DNA of 62,142 bases from Streptomyces sp. DH37 (GTDB lineage: Bacteria > Actinomycetota > Actinomycetes > Streptomycetales > Streptomycetaceae). The stretch lies in the NCBI RefSeq assembly GCF_029813835.1, contig NZ_JARVKV010000034.1, positions 1 through 62,142 of the forward strand, written 5' to 3'. This document shows, in pieces, positions 1 through 7,815 of the stretch (positions are counted from its first letter, which is position 1; the number at the start of each line of letters is the position of its first letter). Both the position numbers and the translations under genes were made by a program. The notes beneath the pieces were generated by a model. That model had not been told where the DNA came from, searched no databases, and saw only the letters and a program-made list of their open reading frames with translations.

Positions 1-13
1 CCCCGCCCCGCGC

Positions 14-664
14 TCAGTCGAGGACCGTGGCGACGGCGTGCGCGATGCGCTCCAGCCAGCTGATCGCCTCGGTGGTGTCCGTCTCGGTGATGGGACGCCG
101 CCGGCCCGGTTCGCCGTCCAGCAGGTCCGCGTCGTGGACGATCCTGTCGCGCCGCCCGGTGATCGAGACGTACCGCCTCTTCAGCGTCTGGGCGGTGTGG
201 GAGGTGCTGCCGTAGTGCCACTCGTTGATCCGGGCCGCGGCCTCGGCCCAGACGTCCTTCTCCGTGACGAGCCCCAGCGCCTCGCTGACCCGGTGGGGGC
301 TGAGGAGCGAGACGTCGCCCCACCGCGCCCTGACGTGCTCCACGACGGCGGCGGCCGGCGTCGTGGAGCCGCGCCGTACCTCGTCCAGCTTGGAGAAGGG
401 GATCTCTAACCGCATCAGCCGGTCCGGCCTGCCGGTCGCGTCCCCGTCCGCCGCCTGCGCCACCCGGCGGTACAGTTCCGCGTGCAGCCAGTGGTCGACG
501 GCCCCGACGGCCTGCACCCAGGCGGCCCGGTAGAAGTCCCCGGCGTCGGCCGCCGGCTCCTCGGAGCCGGCCAGGCCCTGCCCGGCCACGACCAGCCGCC
601 GGGCGTAGTCGATGCCGTCCCTGAACTTCCGGAACTCGCGCGTGCGCGCGTAAGGAACCGCCAT
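14..664 (-). CDS. HEPN-domain protein
   Basis: This 216-aa protein starts at ATG 664. The frame stays open further upstream, but that extension is proline/arginine-rich and runs through the promoter region. The body is helical with aromatic and leucine-rich segments. It ends in an RDRIVH motif (R172-x4-H177), the R-x4-6-H signature of HEPN domains, many of which are RNases in toxin, abortive-infection or RNA-repair systems. The N-terminal part (a Phe-Arg-Asp-Gly-Ile-Asp run, then Ala-Ala-Trp-Val-Gln-Ala-Val) resembles RiboL-PSP-type HEPN proteins. No antitoxin-like partner is seen downstream within the window. It could equally be a housekeeping HEPN protein. The family call rests on a short motif. 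Confidence 0.6.
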   Translation of the reverse strand: MAVPYARTREFRKFRDGIDYARRLVVAGQGLAGSEEPAADAGDFYRAAWVQAVGAVDHWLHAELYRRVAQAADGDATGRPDRLMRLEIPFSKLDEVRRGSTTPAAAVVEHVRARWGDVSLLSPHRVSEALGLVTEKDVWAEAAARINEWHYGSTSHTAQTLKRRYVSITGRRDRIVHDADLLDGEPGRRRPITETDTTEAISWLERIAHAVATVLD

Positions 665-697
665 GTGACTCCCCCGTGGTGCCGGCTTGCGGTACCA

Positions 698-727
698 AGA
701 TTCCCGATGCGGGGGAGGACAGGTCAA
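698..727 (-). promoter_or_regulatory. possible promoter of the HEPN gene
   Basis: On the minus strand TTGACC (722-727) is followed after 18 bases by GAATCT (698-703), about 34 bases before the ATG. The -35 is good and the -10 is weak. Confidence 0.3.
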
Positions 728-834
728 CTCTTTCCGGACCAGTCTGCCCAATCTGGTATGGGTGTTCCTCGTCACGCCGCCGCCGGCTGCCCGCCGCCGG
801 TGCGGGAGGCGGCGGCCGGCCTGCGCGCGCGGAA

Positions 835-864
835 GGGCCCCGCCGGACACGTCCGGCGGGGCCC
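835..864 (-). terminator. terminator downstream of the LPMO gene
   Basis: A perfect hairpin with 14-bp arms and a two-base centre lies 39 bases past the LPMO stop codon. There is no clear U-tract, as is common in Streptomyces. Confidence 0.6.
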
Positions 865-903
865 GGTGACGTCAGCGCGTCCCTGGGGCGGAGGGCCCCC
901 GGG

Positions 904-1626
904 TCACCAGGTCACGTTGCCGTTGCCGCCGTCGAAGACGACGTCGGAGCAGGAGTAGAAGTTCTCCTGGCTGTCGGAGCGGGTCCAGTGGATGTAGAGG
1001 ATGTGCTGGCCGGAACGCTGCGGGAGCTGGACGTTCCAGTAGTAGTGACCGGACTCGGAGCCGACGCTGCCCGACTGCGGCGGGTTGGTCACGGTGTTGA
1101 TCTTCTCCAGGTCGCCCCAGGCCAGCGACTTGGTCGGGGACCAGCCCTGCTTGGTGATGTAGACGTCGAAGCGGCCCGGGTGGTGCGCCCAGTTGCTGTG
1201 CTTGATCTGGACGTTGGCACCGGAGGTGAGGTGCGTCTTCGGCCAGTCGGTGCGGGCGGCGTTGTACGAGGAGAAGTCGAACGGGCCCCGGTCGCCGCCG
1301 CTGCACAGCTTGCCGTCCGGGATGTAACCCGTGGTGCGTCCGCCGCCGTTGGAGTCGAGCACGGCGAACCAGTTGTACAGCCCGGTGGTGCCGTCCTCCC
1401 GGACCGAGGCGGCGCAGGCCGGGTTGGACGGCATCTGGTGCCCGTTCCTGATCAGGTCCTGGTAGCACAGGTAGGTGCGGGAGCCCGGCATCATGGTGGC
1501 GCCGTGCGCCGAGGCCGGGGTGGGCGCGGACGCCACGACGACGGAGAACAGCGCCGCTCCGAGGGCGGCTAAGAGGCGGGGGGAACGGACCGGCGCCGTG
1601 CGCCGGGCGGTGTGCTGAACGGCCAT
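904..1626 (-). CDS. secreted AA10 lytic polysaccharide monooxygenase
   Basis: This 240-aa secreted protein should cleave crystalline cellulose or chitin oxidatively with a copper-bound histidine brace. The signal peptide (residues 1-40, Arg-rich start, hydrophobic core, Ala-Ser-Ala) is followed directly by His41, which must be the mature N-terminus to bind copper. The second brace histidine is in the Ala-His-His-Pro-Gly segment (residues 147-151). The Met-Met-Pro-Gly-Ser-Arg start, the Asn-Trp-Phe-Ala-Val-Leu core and the Cys-Ser-Asp-Val-Val-Phe end match cellulose/chitin-active Streptomyces AA10 enzymes. No carbohydrate-binding module follows. ATG 1626 has an AAGGAG site upstream. The CebR-type palindrome at 1797-1814 argues for control by cello-oligosaccharides and for cellulose as a substrate. 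Confidence 0.93.
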   Translation of the reverse strand: MAVQHTARRTAPVRSPRLLAALGAALFSVVVASAPTPASAHGATMMPGSRTYLCYQDLIRNGHQMPSNPACAASVREDGTTGLYNWFAVLDSNGGGRTTGYIPDGKLCSGGDRGPFDFSSYNAARTDWPKTHLTSGANVQIKHSNWAHHPGRFDVYITKQGWSPTKSLAWGDLEKINTVTNPPQSGSVGSESGHYYWNVQLPQRSGQHILYIHWTRSDSQENFYSCSDVVFDGGNGNVTW

Positions 1627-1796
1627 GGTGGGGGGGTCTCCTTCGGAGTCTTCCGCCGCGGCGGGCGACCGCCGGAGCCTGCCCGCCGGAGCGGGCCGGA
1701 CCGGCCGTGACCCGTCGCCGGGATGTACAGCCATGCGCGGAGGCGCTCCCGTCGGCCGCGGTCGGCCGGGGCAGGTGGGGTCATCCGCGGACCGTC

Positions 1797-1814
1797 GATG
1801 GGAGCGCTCCCATC
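1797..1814. promoter_or_regulatory. CebR-type operator palindrome
   Basis: An exact 18-bp palindrome contains the 14-bp core TGGGAGCGCTCCCA (1799-1812). That core is the known operator of CebR, the LacI-family cellobiose/cellotriose-responsive repressor of Streptomyces. It lies about 170 bp upstream of the LPMO start and no other gene starts nearby, so it most likely represses the LPMO in the absence of cello-oligosaccharides. The rest of the 310-bp gap (1627-1936) holds no gene that I can support. Confidence 0.85.
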
Positions 1815-1936
1815 CCTCAAGGTATCGCCGCTCGGGGCGTTCGTAAACGCCTTCTCGGGACATGCCTGGGAAAGCGGGGGGCGATACGGGTGGAAACCGC
1901 CGTGAAACAGTCCCGTAACACGGGCCCGCGCGGGCC

Positions 1937-2512
1937 CTACGCGGCGGGTCCGCCGCCCTCTCCGGTGTCCCTGGTGTCCCCGCCGCCCCCACTGTCCCCG
2001 CCGCCCCCGGTGAGGTACGCGCGCATCACCTCGGTGTGCGTCGGGAAGGCCAGCTCGACCGGCTCCTCCAGCACGAGCCACTCCGTCGCCTCGGCCGTGG
2101 GCGCCGACGCCGGGAGGGCCGCGGCGTCCCGCTCGGGCAGCAGACCGAAGACCAGCAGGCTGGTGCCCCCGTTGTGGACGTCGACGAGCCGGACGTCCCG
2201 CGCGGCGGCCTCCAGCCCGGTCTCCTCCCACAGCTCGCGCACGGCGGCCTGCCGCCAGGTCTCGCCCAGCTCCATGTACCCGCCGGGCAGCGCCAGTTCG
2301 CCGCGGAAGGGCTCGATGTCGCGCCGCACCACCACCAGGCCCCGGCGGCCCGGTCCGGTGACGACGGGCTGGAGGACGACCGCCACGGGCAGCGGATTGG
2401 CCCAGTTCGTCTCGCCGCAGCCCGCGCAGTCCCTGGGCCACCCGGCGCCGGCCGCGTAGGGGGTGCCGCAGTACGGGCAGTGCGTGATGCGGCGGCCTGG
2501 CGTGAATCCCAT
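1937..2512 (-). CDS. NUDIX hydrolase with zinc ribbon
   Basis: This 191-aa protein begins at ATG 2512 with a short zinc ribbon (Cys-Pro-Tyr-Cys, then Cys-Ala-Gly-Cys, residues 12-33). The NUDIX fold follows, with a complete box of the form G-x5-E-x7-REL-x-EE-x-G (around residues 77-100), which binds Mg2+ for hydrolysis of a nucleoside diphosphate-linked substrate. Zinc-ribbon NUDIX proteins of this layout include NADH pyrophosphatase-like and broad-specificity enzymes, and the substrate cannot be read from sequence. The C-terminus is a Gly/Asp/Thr-rich low-complexity tail. The gene is monocistronic, between the LPMO promoter region and a terminator. Confidence 0.85.
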   Translation of the reverse strand: MGFTPGRRITHCPYCGTPYAAGAGWPRDCAGCGETNWANPLPVAVVLQPVVTGPGRRGLVVVRRDIEPFRGELALPGGYMELGETWRQAAVRELWEETGLEAAARDVRLVDVHNGGTSLLVFGLLPERDAAALPASAPTAEATEWLVLEEPVELAFPTHTEVMRAYLTGGGGDSGGGGDTRDTGEGGGPAA

Positions 2513-2654
2513 GGGCGGACTGCCCCTCTCCGTGTACGTCCGCCGGCCGGCGGCTCGCGGCGCTCCGCCCACATCCAACCCGATGGGCCGGCGGGAGGAG
2601 GACGGGGGGCCGACAGAGGGCTGGCGAGGGGCTGGCGAGGGGCTGACGGGAGAC

Positions 2655-2690
2655 CGACGGGGGCCCGGCCGCGCGGCCGGGCCCCCGTCG
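2655..2690 (-). terminator. terminator downstream of the M23 peptidase
   Basis: A perfect 16-bp-arm GC-rich hairpin (CGACGGGGGCCCGGCC and its complement, 4-base loop) lies 15 bases past the stop of the minus-strand peptidase gene. Confidence 0.75.
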
Positions 2691-2704
2691 GCGGAGCCGC
2701 GGTG

Positions 2705-3541
2705 TCAGCAGTTCGGCACGCCCGGCAGCTTGGCGTCGGGGTGGTCGATGTAGATGTTGGAGATGAAACCGCCCTGGTCGCGGAGCTTGCTCCACCAGTT
2801 GTTGGTGTAGCCCTCGGCGTTGACGGTGTCGCCCTGCTTCTGGCAGACGACCGTGACCCGGGTGGGACCGGCCAGGGTGGTGACCACCGCCGAGGAGAGG
2901 TAGGCGTCGGCGCGGACGCGGACGCCCGAGCCCCAGGTCATGAAGCTGCTCCCGCCGCCGCAGCCGTTGTCGCTGGTGAGGTAGTACTGGTGGTAGCTGC
3001 CGGGGTAGGCCAGGGCCGAGCCGTTGATGCGGATGTTCTGCCCGACGCCGTTGTAGAGCTGCTCGTAGTGGATGTGCGCGCCGGAGGAGTTGCCGGTGCT
3101 GCCGGTGGTGCCGATCTGCTGCCCCTGGCCGACCCAGGCGCCGCCGGCCACGGAGAAGGACGCCAGGTGGAAGTAGTACGTCTTCCAGCCGCCGCCGTGG
3201 TCGATGACGATGTAGTTGCCCGCGCCGCCCGCCTGGTAGTGCCGGGTGGCGGTGCCCGCCGCCGAGGCCAGGACGGGGGCGCCCGCGGTGGCGCCGCCGT
3301 CGGCGCGGACGAAGTCCAGCGCGCGGCGCACCTCGGCGGAGTGGTGGCTGTAGGTCCACTTCTGGCCGCAGGCGTAGGGGGCCTTGAAGTTGGGGGCGGC
3401 CAGCGTGCCCGCCTCCGCCGCCCCGGCCGGGGTCGCGGTCAGGGCCCCGGCCAGCACGGCCAGCGTCCCGGCCAGCACGGCCATGAGCCGTCCGAACGGC
3501 CGGCGCCGCGAGGCGGGGGGCGTGAGGGATCGCGAAGACAT
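2705..3541 (-). CDS. secreted M23 (LytM-type) peptidase with SH3-like domain
   Basis: This 278-aa exported protein has a signal peptide (about residues 1-42) and an M23 metallopeptidase domain (about 48-175). Zinc-ligand candidates are the His66-His67/Asp76 region and the His156-Ile-His158 motif, with His115 and His125 in the catalytic area. M23 enzymes cleave peptidoglycan cross-bridges or act as lytic factors. The C-terminal part (about 185-278) is SH3-like, starting at Trp-Gly-Ser-Gly-Val-Arg-Val-Arg and ending Pro-Gly-Val-Pro-Asn-Cys. It is closely similar to the end of the divergent neighbour at 3857-5101. The two genes share a 315-bp intergenic region and may be co-controlled. The ATG at 3541 directly precedes the signal sequence. 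Confidence 0.9.
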   Translation of the reverse strand: MSSRSLTPPASRRRPFGRLMAVLAGTLAVLAGALTATPAGAAEAGTLAAPNFKAPYACGQKWTYSHHSAEVRRALDFVRADGGATAGAPVLASAAGTATRHYQAGGAGNYIVIDHGGGWKTYYFHLASFSVAGGAWVGQGQQIGTTGSTGNSSGAHIHYEQLYNGVGQNIRINGSALAYPGSYHQYYLTSDNGCGGGSSFMTWGSGVRVRADAYLSSAVVTTLAGPTRVTVVCQKQGDTVNAEGYTNNWWSKLRDQGGFISNIYIDHPDAKLPGVPNC

Positions 3542-3856
3542 GCGGTGGCTCCTCGTGGTGTGAGGGTGGGGGACCGCAGCCCGCGGAGCGCGCCGGCCGC
3601 CGGCTGCGAGTGGTGGGAACGTAACCGGCCCGGCGGCCCCTCACAACGGGCGGCGGGAGCCTTTCGATCCAGCTTGAATGCCTTGCCCCCGGCGGTCCCC
3701 GGCTCCCACGATGGCCGCCGCCCGTCCGCCGCGACCGCGGCCCCGTCCAGTCTTCCCCTCCCCGCCCTTCTCCCGTCCCTGTCCCCTCCTTCGCCCTCCC
3801 CCTCTTCTCCCCACAGCCCCGACCCCCGTCCCGAGGCCCCGAGGAGCCGGCACACG
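3542..3856. promoter_or_regulatory. divergent promoter region with pyrimidine-rich tract
   Basis: This 315-bp gap separates two divergent secreted enzymes. The stretch from about 3740 to 3815 is almost purely C and T on the plus strand. It lies in what would be the leader of the plus-strand serine hydrolase. I see no confident -10/-35 pair. Confidence 0.4.
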
Positions 3857-5101
3857 ATGCACGCACACCCCCCCACCCCCCCCCCGCCCGCACCGCGGGG
3901 GGCCGCCCGGCGGCGTACCGCCCCGCGCCGCGTACGGACCCCGCTCGCCGTCCTCCTGCTCGCCCTGGGGATGCTCGGCACGGGCCTGGCCGCCCCCGCG
4001 TCGGCCGCCCGGAACGGCCCGGAGGCCCGCGTCCCGGCCGGAGTCACCGCGGGCGTCGCCGTCTTCGACCGCGGCACCGGCGCCTTCACCGAGCGGATCA
4101 ACGCGGACCTGCGCTTCCGCTCCGCCTCGGTGATGAAGCTGCTCATCGTGCTGGACCTGCTGTGGGACCGCGGCCCGGACGCCGTCCCGGACGCCGACCG
4201 CACCCGTCTGACGGCCATGCTGCGCAGCAGCGACGACTCCGCCGCGAGCCACTACTGGTCCACCCGGGGAGGCGCCGCGATCGTGAACCGGATGGTCTCC
4301 CGGCTCGCCCTCACCGGCACCGCCCCGCCGCCGTCCACCCACCCCGGCTACTGGGGCTACACGGCCACCACCGCCGCGGACACCGTACGGATCTACCGCC
4401 ACGTCCTCGACGCCGCGCCCGTGCCCGTGCGCGACTTCGTCATGGGCAACCTGCGGCAGGCCACCCGCTGCGCGAGCGACGGCTACGACCAGTACTTCGG
4501 CATCGCCTCCGCCTTCGAGCGGCCCTGGGCGGTCAAGCAGGGCTGGTCCGGCTTCAGCTCCGGCGGCTGCACCGCCGGCACCCCGGCCACGGCGTCCGCC
4601 GCCGCCCCCTCTTCCTCTGCCGACTCCGCCGCCCCCTCTTCCGCCGACTCCGCCTCTGCCTCCGCCTCCGCGGCGGAGCTGGACCTGGTGAGCGAGGCCC
4701 TGCACTCCACGGGCACGGTCGGCAGCGGCGACCGCGCCATCGTGGCCGTCCTCACCCTCCACCCCGACGGCACCCCGTACGGCACCGCCTACTCCCGGCT
4801 CACCGAGCTGGTCGGCTCGCTGGACGTCCCCGGAGCCCGGCGCCCGGCGGGCACTTGGGTCGGCACCTGGGGCTCCGGCGTCCGCGTCCGCACCGGGCCC
4901 ACCACCACCTCCTCCGTGGTGACCACCCTGCCCGCCGGCGTCGACGTCCTGGTCGGCTGCCAGAGGCGCGGCCAGACGGTCTCCGTGCCGCCCTACACCA
5001 ACGACTGGTGGGCGTACCTGCCCCAGTACGGCGGCTACATGACCAACATCTACGTCGACACCCCGGACAACCGGATCCCCGGCGTCCCCGACTGCGCGTA
5101 G
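3857..5101 (+). CDS. secreted SxxK serine hydrolase (beta-lactamase/PBP-like) with SH3-like domain
   Basis: This 414-aa exported protein has an Arg-rich signal peptide (about residues 1-50). The hydrolase domain has a Ser-Val-Met-Lys tetrad (S91-K94) of the serine beta-lactamase/penicillin-binding superfamily, an Arg-Ser-Ser-Asp-Asp-Ser region where SxN would be expected, and Lys-Gln-Gly as a KTG-like motif. A Ser/Ala-rich low-complexity insert follows Lys-Gln-Gly. The C-terminal about 90 residues form an SH3-like domain ending Pro-Gly-Val-Pro-Asp-Cys-Ala, nearly the same as that of the M23 peptidase on the other side of the promoter region. The shared domain suggests common wall targeting. 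The substrate is unknown. ATG 3857 has GAGGAG upstream. Confidence 0.8.
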   Translation: MHAHPPTPPPPAPRGAARRRTAPRRVRTPLAVLLLALGMLGTGLAAPASAARNGPEARVPAGVTAGVAVFDRGTGAFTERINADLRFRSASVMKLLIVLDLLWDRGPDAVPDADRTRLTAMLRSSDDSAASHYWSTRGGAAIVNRMVSRLALTGTAPPPSTHPGYWGYTATTAADTVRIYRHVLDAAPVPVRDFVMGNLRQATRCASDGYDQYFGIASAFERPWAVKQGWSGFSSGGCTAGTPATASAAAPSSSADSAAPSSADSASASASAAELDLVSEALHSTGTVGSGDRAIVAVLTLHPDGTPYGTAYSRLTELVGSLDVPGARRPAGTWVGTWGSGVRVRTGPTTTSSVVTTLPAGVDVLVGCQRRGQTVSVPPYTNDWWAYLPQYGGYMTNIYVDTPDNRIPGVPDCA

Positions 5102-5134
5102 GACCGCCTTCCGTCCCCGGGCGTCCCCGGGCGA

Positions 5135-5183
5135 CCCGTCCCCCTGAGCGGCCCGCCCCCGGGCGACCGGCTCAGGGGACGGG
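5135..5183. terminator. bidirectional terminator between convergent genes
   Basis: CCCGTCCCC-C-TGAGC pairs with GCTCAGGGGACGGG in the 70-bp gap between the serine hydrolase stop (5101) and the convergent regulator stop (5172). The right arm overlaps the end of the regulator gene. Confidence 0.5.
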
Positions 5184-6167
5184 GCCGTCCAGCAGCGCCG
5201 TGCCGAGCGGGGTGCGGCGGTGCAGCACCCGCATCCCGTCCCGCCGCGAGGCCACCAGCCCCGCGTCCCGCAGCACCGCCACGTGGTGGCTCACGGTCGA
5301 CGGCGCCAGGCCCGTACGCGCCGCCAGGCCGGTGGTCGTCACCGGCTCCTCCAGCAGTTCCAGCACCCGCGAGCGCGTGCCGCCGATCAACTGCCCCACC
5401 GGCGGCGCCGCCTCGTCCCGCCGTAACCGGGCCAGCCAGCCGGGCGCGGGGGAGAGCGGGTGCACCAGGACCGGCGGCAGCGAGTCGTCCGCCAGCGCCA
5501 GCGGGGTGCGGACGCAGAAGAAGCCGGGCACCAGCGTCAACGTCCGCCCGTTCAGGCGCAGTTCGCGCTCCAGCGGATACGGGGCCCGCAGCGCGTGCCC
5601 GCCGCACTCCCACCCCTCCGGCGCGGCGTAGCTCGCCAGCAGCGCCTCCGCGCCCCCCGCCAGGGCGGCCTCGCCCCGCCGTGCGCGGTCCGCGGCGGCC
5701 TGCGCCCGGATGGCCGCCAGGTACGGCGCCACCGCCACGTCGTGGTAGCGGCGCAGGGAGTCGCCCAGCCACCGCAGTGCCTCCGCCCCGCCCTCGGCCA
5801 CCCACCGCACGCTCCGCGGCACCGGGCCGCGGACGTACACCCGCGCCAGCTCGTCGGCCAGCCGCCGCCGGGGCGTGGCCAGCACCCGTTCGAGGGCCGC
5901 GTCCACGTCGTCCTCGCCGCGGCCGGGGGTGAGGAAGTCGGGGAAGTACGCGGCGGGCGGGCACAGCCGCATCAGCTCCCGGACCACCGGGACCATCCGG
6001 TGCCGCTCCAGCGCGGCGCGCACCTCGTGCCGCCACGGGTCGAAGACCAGGGCCGCCTGCCGGTTCTGCAGCAGATGCAGGCTCAGGACGGCCTCCCACA
6101 GCGGATCGGTCCGTTCCGCAACCCGCAGCCGGGCCAACTCCCCGCTGTCGAAGCGCACGTGCAACAT
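5172..6167 (-). CDS. ArsR-like winged-helix transcriptional regulator
   Basis: This 331-aa protein begins at ATG 6167. The C-terminal about 70 residues carry an ArsR/GntR-like winged helix (Thr-Gly-Leu-Ala-Pro-Ser-Thr-Val-Ser-His-His recognition helix, then a wing with Arg-Arg-Asp-Gly-Met-Arg-Val). The N-terminal about 260 residues are a helical domain common in large actinobacterial ArsR-family proteins, often annotated DUF5937. The ligand and target are unknown. The gene diverges from the small gene at 6306 across a 138-bp gap, which would hold any operator. Confidence 0.8.
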   Translation of the reverse strand: MLHVRFDSGELARLRVAERTDPLWEAVLSLHLLQNRQAALVFDPWRHEVRAALERHRMVPVVRELMRLCPPAAYFPDFLTPGRGEDDVDAALERVLATPRRRLADELARVYVRGPVPRSVRWVAEGGAEALRWLGDSLRRYHDVAVAPYLAAIRAQAAADRARRGEAALAGGAEALLASYAAPEGWECGGHALRAPYPLERELRLNGRTLTLVPGFFCVRTPLALADDSLPPVLVHPLSPAPGWLARLRRDEAAPPVGQLIGGTRSRVLELLEEPVTTTGLAARTGLAPSTVSHHVAVLRDAGLVASRRDGMRVLHRRTPLGTALLDGPVP

Positions 6168-6305
6168 GGCACACCCCGTCGAGGTCGCGGACCCGCCGGA
6201 CCGGCGGGCCGGGCCGATTCCAGCGGGAGCCTTCCCCCCGTCGGCCCGGGTTGAACGGCCCCGCGCGACCGCGTGCCCGCCGGGGGCGGGTGGCATCCTT
6301 GCCCG

Positions 6306-6671
6306 GTGCCGACCGACGGACACGACGACGACCCGCTCGTCCCGGAGCGCGCCTCCCCGCACCCCCGGAGGACCACGGACCTGCTCGCGGTGCTCGACGG
6401 GGCCGTGGCCGCCCTCAAGACCCCTCTGGGCCGGGCGGACACGGAACAGGGCTGGACCGACGACCTCCGCCGGGAGATCCAGGAGGAGATCTCGGTCAGC
6501 CGCTCGGCGCTGCGGCGGCACGGCCCGGGCACGGTCCGGCACCTGCGCCCCCGCCTGGACGAGTGGCTGGCGCGCGAGGGCGTACGGCCGGGGCGTCTGC
6601 GCGACGCGGTGCTGGAGGCGCAGCGGCTGATCGCCGAGGCCCGCCGGACTGCCGGACGGGAGGACGGCTGA
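6306..6671 (+). CDS. conserved hypothetical protein
   Basis: I do not recognise this 121-aa acidic/basic soluble protein. It is predicted helical, with repeated Arg/Leu/Glu heptad-like spacing in the second half and no membrane segment or cysteine. GTG 6306 is chosen because it precedes the conserved-looking body; an in-frame GTG at 6273 would add 11 residues. Divergent from the ArsR-like regulator, it may be its target. Confidence 0.55.
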   Translation: MPTDGHDDDPLVPERASPHPRRTTDLLAVLDGAVAALKTPLGRADTEQGWTDDLRREIQEEISVSRSALRRHGPGTVRHLRPRLDEWLAREGVRPGRLRDAVLEAQRLIAEARRTAGREDG

Positions 6672-6722
6672 CTTCGGGGATATTCGGTGGTCGGAGCCGC
6701 CGAGGAGGGCGACGATGAGTCG

Positions 6723-7169
6723 GTGACGGTCTTCCGCTGTGTGACGTGCCGGGCAGAGGTGACGCGCCCGGTCCGCGAGGTGCCCCTTCCGGATCCCGAC
6801 GACGCCCGGGCCCCGTACGAGATGGACGACGGGGAGGAGTGCCCGCCGCGTATGGCGCCCGGAACGTTCGCCGTGAACCCCGCACCCGCGGGGGCGCCGT
6901 GGGTGGAGTCGCCGGACGAGGACGGGGGCAGGGTCCTGCTTCCGGGCGGCCCGCGGAACAGCATCGTCCTCTCCCCGGCGGACGTCCGGGGTCTGCGGCC
7001 GATCCATGGCAAGGGGCGGCGCAACGGCTGCTGCGGCCCCGACGGCCACGACGGGCCCAACCTCGCCTGCGCCGACTGCGGCGCGGAGATCGCCACCGAG
7101 TCCGGCGACTGCTGGACCTTCCAGCAGGTGGTCCTCGTCCCCACCGCCGTCGAGCCGACCGGGCCGTAG
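6723..7169 (+). CDS. zinc-ribbon hypothetical protein
   Basis: This 148-aa protein starts at GTG 6723 (an in-frame GTG at 6687 would add 12 residues). It opens with Phe-Arg-Cys-Val-Thr-Cys and closes with Cys-Ala-Asp-Cys-Gly-Ala-Glu-Ile, plus a Cys-Cys-Gly-Pro-Asp-Gly-His-Asp-Gly-Pro-Asn segment. These are paired metal-ligand clusters typical of small Streptomyces proteins of unknown role. The gene lies 51 bases after the preceding one, so the two may be co-transcribed. Confidence 0.55.
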   Translation: MTVFRCVTCRAEVTRPVREVPLPDPDDARAPYEMDDGEECPPRMAPGTFAVNPAPAGAPWVESPDEDGGRVLLPGGPRNSIVLSPADVRGLRPIHGKGRRNGCCGPDGHDGPNLACADCGAEIATESGDCWTFQQVVLVPTAVEPTGP

Positions 7170-7528
7170 CCGGCGGCGGGGCGTTCCGGTACCTGTGGCA
7201 CACCCGTGCCGAGTACGCACCCTTCGTCCACCACCACGGTTCCGACGTGACGAACTGGCCGGACCGTCCCGTCCCCGCCGACCCGCGCGAGCTGATGATG
7301 ACGCTCCGGCTCGGTCACCGGGTTGACCACGGGCCCAGGTCGGCCGAGGGGTTCCCCGCCGCGTCCGCGCCCTGCGCAGGGGCGGCGGCCGGAAGGGCCG
7401 GCAGCCGTTCCGAGGTGGCCGTTTCCTCAGCCGATCATGCTCGTTCAAGGAACGGCGGGATCCGCCGAATGGGTGACCTCACGAGTGGTGAGGGTTGTCT
7501 CAGGAACAGCAACCGGAGGGAAGTGCCC
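7170..7528. other. intergenic region without a recognisable gene
   Basis: These 359 bp contain no open frame with good codon pattern and start on either strand. The segment from about 7440 to 7528 is less GC-rich, holds a GGAGGG ribosome site at 7515-7520, and is the likely promoter of the following small gene. Confidence 0.4.
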
Positions 7529-7696
7529 ATGGGGAACGTCCATGTGCGAAAGGGAGAGCACCGGTACGCCTACCACACCGATCCCGACTGTCCCGCGCTG
7601 AACGGCAAGCCGGAGACCTTCGTCGGGAAGGTGGAGATCCCCGAGGAGGACGCGGAGGCTCAGGGGCTCAAGCCCTGCCGGCAGTGCAGGCGGTAG
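7529..7696 (+). CDS. small Ada-like zinc-binding protein
   Basis: This 55-aa protein starts at ATG 7529, eight bases after GGAGGG. It has the pattern Tyr-His-x4-Cys-Pro-Ala-Leu, then Leu-Lys-Pro-Cys-Arg-Gln-Cys-Arg-Arg at the C-terminus. This His-Cys...Cys-x2-Cys arrangement occurs in the short metal-binding module of Ada proteins and in stand-alone bacterial proteins that carry only this module. The role is unknown. A terminator follows at 7718-7745. Confidence 0.6.
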   Translation: MGNVHVRKGEHRYAYHTDPDCPALNGKPETFVGKVEIPEEDAEAQGLKPCRQCRR

Positions 7697-7717
7697 GAGC
7701 CGTCGTCGTTCCGCGCG

Positions 7718-7745
7718 GGGCCGCGGCATCCGAGAGCCGCGGCCC
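7718..7745 (+). terminator. terminator after the small zinc-binding gene
   Basis: GGGCCGCGGC and GCCGCGGCCC form a 10-bp hairpin with an 8-base loop, 22 bases past the stop codon. Confidence 0.6.
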
Positions 7746-7815
7746 TCCAGTGCGCGAAGAGCCATGCGGCGGGAAGCCTGCCGGCGGCCTCCCGCAGCCG
7801 GCGGCGGTGACGTAG

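Noticed and set aside
1569..3893. Very long minus-strand open frame across the LPMO, NUDIX and M23 genes
   Set aside because: It is a Pro/Arg/Gly-rich shadow of genes whose real frames have clear domains and ribosome sites.
7170..7528. Possible gene fragment encoding an Arg/His-rich peptide
   Set aside because: No start, no consistent codon pattern and no family resemblance.
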